Shown: positions 1-9,800 of the stretch, piece by piece | How the letters are laid out: every line of letters starts with the position of its first letter | How positions within the stretch are numbered: the first letter of the stretch is position 1 | NCBI GenBank assembly: GCA_012295275.1 | Contig: CM022674.1 | Coordinates: 7,348,936-7,386,435 of the forward strand | Length of the DNA stretch: 37,500 bases | Origin: Chrysomallon squamiferum | Lineage: Eukaryota; Mollusca; Gastropoda; Neomphalida; Peltospiridae | Direction: 5' to 3' | Made by a program: the position numbers and the translations under genes | Notes under the pieces: generated by a model | Database searches by the model: none | What the model was told of the DNA's origin: nothing | Seen by the model: only the letters and a program-made list of their open reading frames with translations

Positions 1-41
<41 letters not shown>

Positions 42-42
42 T
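1..42. repeat. (TGTC)n/(TC)n microsatellite
   Basis: TGTC units pass directly into a TC run at the window start; the array probably continues outside the window. Confidence 0.9.
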
Positions 43-139
43 CACTGAACATGCGTATACATATGTATTATTTATTTTATGACTGCTGCGACTGTGTGTT
101 AAAAATGTGTATTTATATATGTGTCTATATCCGTATATA

Positions 140-253
140 TGATTGTATATGTGTGTGTGTGTGTGTTTTTGTGTATGTATGTGTATGTGTGTACATACAT
201 ACGAATGAATGTGTAACGATATCCCAGCACAAAAATATATCGGCTCTTGGGTG

Positions 254-298
<45 letters not shown>

Positions 299-380
299 CA
301 TACATACCTATCTACATACATACATACATACATACCTACCTACATACCTACCTACATACCTACATACATATATATATATT
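140..380. repeat. TG, CA, TA and ATAC/CTAC microsatellite cluster
   Basis: A TG-rich stretch is followed by (CA)n, (TA)n and an array of about 75 bp of ATAC/CTAC tetranucleotides. Short ORFs in this stretch are cysteine/valine/tyrosine-rich artefacts. Confidence 0.9.
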
Positions 381-599
381 AGTAGGTGAGTTTATATGTA
401 TATAAGTTCAGATCATTGTAGGTAAAAAATTTAGCATATGTTGGTGTGGATGTCTGTGTATATGCATATATGTATGTTTTTATGTAAGTATGTGTGTATG
501 TGTTTGCGTGTCAGTGTTAACTTGCATTTAAAAATAGAGTTTCTTCCTTAACACAAATTAATGATGGTGAAATTAGTTCGCTGTAAAAATAATTTCAGA

Positions 600-1570
600 C
601 TCTTTGAACCTATTCGAATATCTTGACTGCAGCAGACCACTGTTGTAATAAATATAGCAGTATGTTGTTATCGAAACTATAGTATTTCAGTCTGATGTTA
701 GCTGTGAGAGCTAAAGGTACGTACACAGAAAGCGATTTGCAGTAACAGTTTGTACCATAAAGCTGTCTTGTTACATCATACAATAGTTAGTAGCAATTTG
801 TAAAATAAAGCGTCGTTCATGCCATATCCATTTGCTTGAACAATTTCTTGTTACGATGTGTAAAGTAAAGCGGTGTTAACACTACGCGATTCTTGGTAGC
901 ATCTTGTTTGTGTTATTTCTTGAAATAAGTAACAGTGTTAAATTAGATCATCATTTCTTGATTATGATTATGAACGTCTTTACAGAAATCAGAATAATTT
1001 GAATATTTAAATAATAATGATATTTGAAAAATGATTTATTATCATATAAATAAAATTAAACTTTTGTACGAATTGGTGGAGTGAAATTCTTGAATTAACA
1101 ATAACATGGATAAAAGATTGTGTTAAGATGAAAAATAAGAAGTAAAAATATAACACCACTTCTGCTGCTACTACTACTACTACTACTACTAACAGTAACA
1201 ACAAGATTGATAAAATAAATAAACTGATAAATGGAAATTACAGAAAGAACGTAGTTTTAGTTGTACTCTAAATGTTGTTGATGCATACTGAATAGTCAGA
1301 ATGCAGCTTTAGTAGTACATTAAAATGTGTTAGTAGTTAGAACATAGCAATAGTTGTACATTTAATGATTTCAAATCGATTTGTATTAACACAACTTTAG
1401 CTGTAAAGTTTGTTAGTACAAACTGAATAGTGAGATTGCAGCTTTACTCGTACTAGTAATAGCAAGAATAGTGTGAACGCATAATTAGTCAAACACTAAC
1501 TGTTAATAAAATCGATTAGTATTAACGCAGCTTTAGTCGTTCGCTGTGTTGTTGGTACAGACTGTTTCTC
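600..1570. repeat. Decayed tandem-repeat domain
   Basis: Near 751, 801 and 861, three copies of a TGTA-x-ARTAAAGC-like word recur every 50-60 bp. Between 1280 and 1540, units such as CTGAATAGTCAGAATGCAGC and CTGAATAGTGAGATTGCAGC (about 135 bp apart) and ATCGATTTGTATTAAC/ATCGATTAGTATTAAC recur. A (CTA)n tract lies at 1168-1190. No gene is visible. Confidence 0.6.
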
Positions 1571-1770
1571 GTGAAAACGTTGCTAAATTGATTGAGTTTT
1601 TCGTCTGTTAAACAAGGGTAATGGAGGGAGCTACGCCGTACACAGGTTTTATTTACTTCAACAAGCTAGGCGTGAGATATCTGTTTTTAAACTTACCGAG
1701 TAAATAACAGGCATATGATACATCAATCACATATTTGATCACTTTCGCTCAAACCATCAAAGTGTAGGTA

Positions 1771-1779
1771 GATGAAAAA

Positions 1780-1811
<32 letters not shown>

Positions 1812-2130
1812 TAGTAGTTTAAAAAAAAAAAAAAATCTGAAAAAAAAAGAAGTACATAACAAGGGAATAAAAACGGGAATGAAAAACAAATACCGTCAGA
1901 ATAGAGAGTTGTATCACAGTCGAATTTATAACAAAAAAATAAATTAATAAATAACATAAATAAATAAAATAAAAATCAAGAAAGTACCTGTGTAAACGTA
2001 CATTAACATATGCTTCATTCATCCATCCATCCATCCATCCATCCACATAATCATGAATACATGAATGTGTGTGTGTTTGAATATATATACATACATACAT
2101 GCATGCATGCATACATACATACATACATAT
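1771..2130. repeat. Poly-A, (ATCC)n and (ATAC/ATGC)n tracts
   Basis: Poly-A runs occupy about 1771-1850, an ATCC array 2018-2045, and an ATAC/ATGC array about 2087-2130. Intervening sequence is AT-rich without a coding signal. Confidence 0.85.
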
Positions 2131-2855
2131 AAACACGTCCATATACATTAAACGTTATGCATATATATAATAACAATAAATAACTGAAAAAATAAATTCT
2201 TTACCGTCTTCCATTTAAAGCTTGCTGAAAATGTCAATGATTTTATTTTGATAAAGTACTTGCTTACAAACTAAACTACAGTAATAAAATATACAAACAA
2301 GTATATATGATATGCTTCTGAAATTCTTCTGTTAGGTAAGTTTTATTTTACAAACAAAATGACGAGGTCAGGGGAGAATATAGTTTCTTTTTTTCCACTG
2401 TACCGATCACTAGTAAATTACTCTGATAGGCTGGATAGAATTACGTCCCTTGTCTATTAGAATATAACGTTGTAGGTGAAGTAACGGTAATCGTATCCAT
2501 GTTGGTAGATATATGTAAATTCAAAGAAAAAAACTCAAATTCTGTAATCTGAAATAGTAGCTTGCTGTATAATAGCTCCTAGTATATTTTCAGTTTTATT
2601 TTAAAATAAACTGTAGTAAGATGAAAAGACTTCTATTTTTGCGTTCAAAAAAACAAACAAAAAACAAAACAAAACAAAAAAACACTTGTCAGTGGCATGG
2701 ACCAGTAATTTTTTTAAAATACAATTAGGAAACTCATTGTTTGCATACATAATAGTATAGGTTTTAGAAGATGAATGCTTTCTGTTTAACGAAAAAGAGT
2801 TAACAATTCATTTTTAACTAATATTTTTTGTTTATACGGCCGGTTGACAAACCTT

Positions 2856-2899
<44 letters not shown>

Positions 2900-3836
2900 A
2901 AACAGGTTCCGTCCAAACAAAAAAAAAAAAAAAAAAAAAAAAATGGTATGATGCACTATAATGAATGTATCAGGGCAATCATCCAAATAACACGTGATTA
3001 ATTATCTTTTTATATGTAAATATGATCTCTAATGCATTGAAAATGGAAATAAATAATAACAAAAAATTATTATAATAGTTTCAAGTATAATTTCCGTGTA
3101 CGCTCGGTAAGCGTCACATCGCGGTTTAAACTTCCAAAAACAGTTTTACGTATTTTCTCACAATTTCACTAATAAAGATATAGGTTGTTCATATTACAAA
3201 ACCATGATGTAGAAACCATGATGTAGAACATCTCTCCTACCTTTACCACATTTTTCAAACTGGATTATTTTTGTGCACATGCGTGCTCAATAAACTGAAA
3301 TTAGCAGATTAATATATTAACGTTTCTAGCTAATTATGTTCCCCGTGTCAGAACCCATCAGAAAAGAACATTCAGGCGTTGTACCCATTAAACTGGTGAA
3401 ATCTGGAGCCATTTTTTGAGCAGACGACATTTGCGCCGTTACGAGTTATCGTTCCTGCTGGTACATGCTACTGTCAAGATTTCAACTGATAAAATGAAGG
3501 TATTTATTGTTCGTCTCATTGTGTGTGCAATACTTACAGAATGTGAATGAATAAGACATAATGTTTAGCATTCAGAAGAAAAGGTTAAAGACCATTTTGA
3601 GATTTAACTATGCTATTTATTTTTATCATACAAACACATGTACAATAACATTTCATTTATTCAGCCAATATAATCTTTCAATATACAATTATTACATATG
3701 TGCACACACACACACACATTTATATATATATATTGATTTTTAAATGAAAAATAGTCTCATAAAAAGCACTTAATACAATTCAAAGAAATGAGTAAAGATT
3801 AAATATCACTGAATGCCTTCTGTTCTGAATTCTATA
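2131..3836. other. Noncoding stretch with paired poly-A tracts
   Basis: AT-rich and without a supportable gene. Two poly-A runs (2860-2898 and 2920-2943) are separated by about 20 nt, as in a retroposon tail or an expanded A tract; no element body was recognised. A 16-bp direct duplication (ACCATGATGTAGAA) lies near 3203-3230. The 3100-3480 segment is less AT-biased but shows no ORF of note. Confidence 0.5.
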
Positions 3837-3837
3837 T

Positions 3838-3981
3838 AATGATGATGATGATGATAATGGTGATACTAACAATATTATTAACAATAATATCAATATCAGT
3901 GACATAATGATGATGATGATGATGATGATGATGGTAATATCAATATAATAACTATTAATGATAATAACAATGATGACAATG

Positions 3982-4012
<31 letters not shown>

Positions 4013-4075
4013 TAATAATAATAATGATAATAGTAATACAGAGGATGATGATGATTTTAAGAATAATGTAACAAA
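3838..4075. repeat. (GAT)n/(AAT)n trinucleotide array
   Basis: Interrupted ATG/GAT and AAT triplets run for over 200 bp. AT-rich DNA with no gene signal continues to about 5.3 kb. Confidence 0.85.
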
Positions 4076-4920
4076 AAATAATCCTATAACACCACTTTTT
4101 ACATAATTTTAATCAGTATGTTTTTCTAATGAAAAATGTCTTATTGGATGTTACTAATTAGTTAAGTCAATTTTTTATTATTTTATAAAAATTGGTTTTC
4201 TTTAAATTTTAGAAGGAAAAAAAAATTGTAAATAAATACACAAGTAAATAAATAAAATCATTAAAAAAATCTAAAAACTTATATAACTTTTCTTATATCA
4301 AATTTTTTATGCTGCTTTAAAATAGATATCACTTAATAATAAATAAAGAAAAAAAGATGCCTAAATAAGAATTAAAAAAAAAGCAATAATATCAATGAAC
4401 CATCATACTTAATGCTCTCTTTGTAACTTTTTTGTTTTTGTCAGCAGACCCTAATATACAATTTTAATATTGCCAGTGTTGAAAGTTTGCTGGAAGACAA
4501 TTTAGTAATACTTAAATACAGTAGTCTACGTTTAACGTATTTTATTAATTTTGCATAATCTATTTTAATTACTTCAATGTGCATATATTTTTTTCTTTCT
4601 TCTTTATTTACTAAAAACGAAAAAAAAAGAAAAAAATCATAACAACAGTTAATTTAATCCCTCGAGTTTTTAACACACAAATTACTTAATGTTTCTTCAA
4701 AACAAAACATGTTAACATTTATCAGATGTCAAACATATTTTTCAATTTATGTTTTTTAAATATTATCACTAATTTTTTTCATTTAGCAGTAAGTCATATT
4801 TTATAAGCACTTACTCACAGAAAGGAAAGTGGTGTTTGATAAACCAGATTTAAACAGCAAAATAGCGAAAGGATGTGCTGAAAATAGATCCCATAAACTC
4901 TCATACACTAAGTAAATGTT

Positions 4921-5331
4921 TTTATTATTCACCACAAACAAGACTTGCTTTACCTTTTATTTCCCCCTTTTTCTATAATAATAATAAAAATAATAAAATA
5001 AAATTTGTGGTGAAAAGTGTAATAATGTAGATTTTGTATGTTCAGATATACAATGGTAACAATTTAATTAACTTCATTGCTTATATGTATAATGCACAAA
5101 CATATTGTAGTATACAAAAATTTCACTAAATATATGTAAATTGTTTTTGTACAGTTTTCATAAATAAATTGAAAAATGTGATGAAAAAAGAGAAGATTCT
5201 GTAGTCTGCTGACTACTAACTGATCAAAACAAAATTAGGAGACATATGAAGTTATTCTTAACAAACCCAGTCTTAAACAAGTGTTCCACATATTAACCCG
5301 AATTAAATGATTTTGGTATAAATAATTTAAT
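4921..5331 (-). other. Candidate 3'UTR and poly(A) signals of the zinc-finger gene
   Basis: Below the stop codon, the minus strand has ATTAAA at 5326-5331 and canonical AATAAA at 4956-4961 and 4921-4926, roughly 200-620 nt past the stop. In DNA this AT-rich such hexamers occur by chance, so the true cleavage site is undecided. An AAT trinucleotide array (5325-5396) containing two copies of an AAAATTTATCCA segment lies in the same putative 3'UTR. Confidence 0.3.
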
Positions 5332-5536
5332 AATAATAATAATGATAATAATAATAATAAAAATTTATCCATAATAATAATAATAATAATAATAAAAATT
5401 TATCCATTTAGTGGTTACAATTTAAAAAAATATATATTATATTCCGTGGAATGGCTTACTCCCATTCTGATGAAAATACCTCCACACTTGTTTTAGCTTG
5501 ACTGTTCACAAATTAATTATCTATGTACATTAAACA

Positions 5537-6802
5537 TTAAATGTTGCCTAGCATTTTGTTTGTTAATTTATCTTTGAGGTGTAGATGCATGTGTCGAATA
5601 AGATCAGTTGACGTTGGAAACTTCTCATCACACACGTCACAGTCAAAGTTGTTGTACGGCTTCCTGGCATGCAGCTCGCGATGTCGGTTAAAACTCTGCT
5701 TGAAGTTGAAGCCTTTGTAGCAGATTTCACAGTGGTAAGGATAATCCGGCTGGTGGATTATCTTGTGCTTGTGTACGTCGCGGGAATACTTGAACTTTCT
5801 TCCACAGATGTCGCAGGCGAAGGGACGAGCGTCGCTGTGGACAGCAGCATGTGCTCGCAGACTGCTCATGTGTTTGAAGACCATGCCACAGATGTCACAC
5901 TCCTTCTTAGGAGGCACGTACTGCTCGTACTCGGGATCCTCCGGCTCCTGTTTGATCATGGTCGTCTGCTGGTTCTCCTGCTCATTCTCATGTCGCTTCA
6001 TGTGTTTCTCGAGGTTCTCCATCTTGTAAAAAGCTTTCAGACACTGAGGACACTTGTGAGGCTTTTCTTTCTTCTTTTTCTTCTTCTTGGGCATTTCTTC
6101 TTCAGTCTCCTCGGTACCGTTCTCAACCTGCAGCCCAGGTTCCACCTTGATGTTTGAAATGTCAACAGGCAGGTCAGTCGAGTTCCTGTTGTCTTCTGAT
6201 ACAGACAGCTCCATCGGCATCTCGTTTTTGTCCAACATCTCCACCTCATAGTCTTCCTCCTCCTCTTCTTCTTCATTCACAACAGCAGGCTGCTTCTTAA
6301 TGATAATTTCTCCAATTGACTTCACTGACTCATCACCTATTAAAACAGTGAATCCATCACCAATGTAAATTGTCTTCAACTTGGCCAAATTAACAGATTC
6401 GACATTTTCAACGAGTTCATAACTGTCGAGGTCATCCAGGCTTGTTATCCCCTCGCCGGATTCCAGCTTGCTCAGGTCCAGTTTGCTGTCAGGCTGGATT
6501 GTACTCTCACTGATGAAAACTGTCGTCTGCTTGGGAAGGTCGTTCAGGTTAAAAACTCCCTCGTCGTCTTCCTGTTTCGGTTCTTCTTCTTTCACAGTGG
6601 GGACGCGACTCGCTCGACTGCTGAATCCTTGACGTTTCTGTTTCCTCGTCGGCTTGGTTGGCAGGCCAGGTTTCCCCTCGTGGTGTCGCCGGTTGTGGTT
6701 GGTCAGATCAAGCGGTGTGGGGAAAGCTTTCTGGCACTGGTAGCACTTGTAGTTCCTCTCTCCAGTGTGGCGCATCATGTGGATCTTCAATGCGCTCGAC
6801 TC
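5537..6802 (-). CDS. Zinc-finger gene, terminal coding exon (end of ZF15, ZF16-21)
   Basis: The acceptor is CTATTACAG|GAG. The phase-0 intron splits ZF15 just before its recognition helix, and the joined finger (AFK + ESSALKIHMMRH) is canonical, which validates the junction. ZF16 is at residues 887-907. A linker of about 210 residues follows with VKEE, an eight-residue acidic run, IKVE and a lysine run, then ZF17 (1118-1138), IKQE, and ZF18-21 (1169-1275). The last finger is followed by 13 residues and a stop. Confidence 0.92.
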   Translation of the reverse strand, partial: ESSALKIHMMRHTGERNYKCYQCQKAFPTPLDLTNHNRRHHEGKPGLPTKPTRKQKRQGFSSRASRVPTVKEEEPKQEDDEGVFNLNDLPKQTTVFISESTIQPDSKLDLSKLESGEGITSLDDLDSYELVENVESVNLAKLKTIYIGDGFTVLIGDESVKSIGEIIIKKQPAVVNEEEEEEEDYEVEMLDKNEMPMELSVSEDNRNSTDLPVDISNIKVEPGLQVENGTEETEEEMPKKKKKKKEKPHKCPQCLKAFYKMENLEKHMKRHENEQENQQTTMIKQEPEDPEYEQYVPPKKECDICGMVFKHMSSLRAHAAVHSDARPFACDICGRKFKYSRDVHKHKIIHQPDYPYHCEICYKGFNFKQSFNRHRELHARKPYNNFDCDVCDEKFPTSTDLIRHMHLHLKDKLTNKMLGNI

Positions 6803-9800
6803 CTGTAATAGATAAATTCTAACATGTACATCCTAGCAACATATACATTACAATTAAAAATCACTTGAAATCACTGAACTCCTGTAACAACAACATTTTA
6901 ACATGAACATCCTAGTAACATTTTGATTAAAAAACTTGAAATCGCTCAACTCCTGTAAACAATACATTCTAACATATGTAACTGTAACATTAGTTAAAAA
7001 TTACTGCAAAACATTTGCTTCTGCTAAACAGACTGCTAAACAATTATAAAATGTATCACAGAATTTCAGTGTCCAATTTTAACAAGTACCCCTAATCAAA
7101 ATAAAAAAAATTACATGTTCTATGCAGTACGACTCAAAACCAGAATCTATGATTTTATCACATTCAAACAAACCAATATGGTGTGTACAGTTTAAAATTA
7201 TCTACAGAAATACAATAATTTAAAATATTTCATGTCAAAAAAAAAAAAAAAAAAAATAAATAAATAAATAAATAAATTTTTTTTAAAAATTACCCCAAAA
7301 ATCAAAATCAAAATAAAAAATTTGCAAAATACAATTATCTCACCTTAAAAGCTCTCTCACACATTGTACACTTGAATGGCCTCTCCCCTGTGTGTGTGCG
7401 CACATGTCTTCTCAAATTGCTTGACTCTACAAATCCTTTTCCACAAAATCGACACTTGAATGATGTCTGACCGAGATGTCTTCTGGCGTGGACAGCCATG
7501 TGGTACGCCGTTGTGAAACCTCGGCCACAGTAGCCGCAGTTGTACAATCTGTTTTCATTGTCGTCAGATGCTCGTTTTCTGTTGGGCAGCTTCACTTTTC
7601 TCACCTCCGCATTCTTCTTTTCCACCACAACTTCACCAGTCTCTTCCATCGTTATGGTAACCTGCTCCTGCTGATCCATCCCATCAGTCAGCTGGTCAGT
7701 GTTTTCTATGATCTCCTCAATAACTGTGTTCGCAGGAACCTCAACCATCTGTTCACTGGTTGAGTCACCAAGGGCAGACAACCCTTCAGCAGCAACCAGA
7801 GTACTGCTGTCCAAGATTCCCTCTGCTCTGACGTAGCGTGTTCGCGTGAAGTTGAGACTGCAGTCGATTTCATCTCCCGCTTCCTCCATTTCCTGGTCGG
7901 GTTCAATGTGGACTTTCTCGTAGTGAGTCTGCACGTCTTCTGGTGTGTAGAAAGTCTTCTCGCAGATTGTACACTGGTAACATTTCTCGTGACAGCGCAT
8001 GTGAGTGGTCAGACTGTCGACATTCTTGTACTCTTTACAACACACTCGACACTTGCACTTCTCGCCGTTGTGAGTCCGAAGATGTCGCTTCATGTTGCTG
8101 GAGTCGGTGAAGCCTTTGTTGCAGATGGCACAGGTGTAAGGCTTGTCGCCGGTGTGGGTGCGCATGTGCAACTTGAGGTGGGTGGGCCGACGGAAGCTCT
8201 TTTCACACAGGGTGCACTTGACGGGTTTCAGGTTGAGGTGGATCCAGGCGTGGCGGTTTAGGACCGTCTCCTTCTCAAAACCTCGCCCACAAACACGACA
8301 GGTAAAGAGCATGTCCTGGTGGTTGTGTGAAATGTGAAGTCGCAGCAGACGAAGAATGCTGAAACATTTTCCGCAAGCACCACACCTAAGAACAAAACAA
8401 TAATTACTGTTACTATTCTTAAAAGTGAACTATAATTAATATGAACTGATTCAGGGATTCAGTAATGAAAATGTTGTGGTGTACATCTTAAAGATAACAT
8501 TGGAAAACACTGGCAAATAATCAGTGTTATCCTGCTTTTAATTCTACTAAAAATAAAACAAGAGCTTAACCATTTCGTAACAATGCAAATGCACAAGTTC
8601 GGTTCTTTAAATATTATTCATATTATAGCAGTTTTATTTACTTTACAGTGGTTTGTAAATATCTGAATATACTACTCTGAACTTAATTAAAATAAAATGT
8701 ACCAGAAATAACCAAATAATTTTTATACAAAATGTTTTAATAATTTACCTGAAAGGTTCTTTCTTGTTAGGTCCAAACAAATTTGCTGGTTTTTCCCTGA
8801 CTTTTTTCACCGGTCCATTCTCAGAAGTTGAATTCACTTCACTGTTTTCTATTTCAGCAGCGTCCTCTATGACATCGCTGTTCTGCTGATGGGCAGTTTT
8901 CCTAATCTGAGCCTTCGTAGGCTTCCTGGGTTTCAGCTCGGGTGGATTGAGCAAACGCTCCGTGTGGAGTTGGTAATGTTTGGACACGTCATCAGGGGTG
9001 TAGAATGTTCTGTTACAGAGAGCACATTTAAAACACTTGTCGTGACTTCTCATGTGTGTTGTCAGACTGTTGAGGTTCTTGTAGTCCTTCCCGCAGACCT
9101 TGCAAGCTGCTCTCTGCTCATCGTGAGTCATCTCGTGACGACGAAGGTTACTAGTGTCTGAGAACATCTTGCCACACGTGTTGCAAGGGTACGGCTTGTA
9201 GCCCGTGTGACTGCGATTGTGGATGACAAGGTGGCCCGGACTGCTGAATGTCTTACCACAAATCTCACACTTGAATGGTTTGTTCTCCTGGTGCGAGTAC
9301 AGGTGGCGCTGGTATGTCGACTGCTTGTCGAAACCCATGTTGCATACAGAACAGTTGAAGATCCACATGTCGTGATGAATTCGCATGTGCAGATTCAACA
9401 ACTTGAATGAGCTGAACGTCTTCCCGCACTCTCTGCATGGCATCAGCTGTCTCTTCCTGCGACCACGCCCAATCCCCAGCCCTCCAGACTTCTGACTCAG
9501 TGTTTTCAGAGGCCTCTGGACAATATTCTCTGGTGTGAGGTCATCAACTATCAACGTCTTTCTCTCGCTGCTGCCACTCTGACAGATCTGTACTGCTGGG
9601 TGAGAGGTGCCCAGATTAGCCAGGTTTGACAACAAACTCACAGCATGAGTTGATATCCCAGTTGTGTTTTCCTTGTTGTCTTCTAACTTAATCTGCAGAT
9701 CTGTCTGCTGTCCAAACGATCGCACCTGAGTGTCTGTAATCAAACCCTCAGCGATCTCTCCGTCCATGTTCAACGTTATAGTTGCTTGTTCCTGTCCATT

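Noticed and set aside
600-615. Possible tRNA B box (GGTTCAAAGAGTC on the minus strand)
   Set aside because: No A box or cloverleaf at the right distance.
3494-3550. 18-residue ORF MKVFIVRLIVCAILTECE resembling a signal peptide
   Set aside because: Ends at once in a stop, with no supported downstream exon on the plus strand; hydrophobic short ORFs are expected in AT-rich DNA.
5669-6157. 162-codon plus-strand ORF
   Set aside because: Antisense to ZF17-21 and the lysine/glutamate runs; its poly-Leu composition is the complement of that coding sequence.
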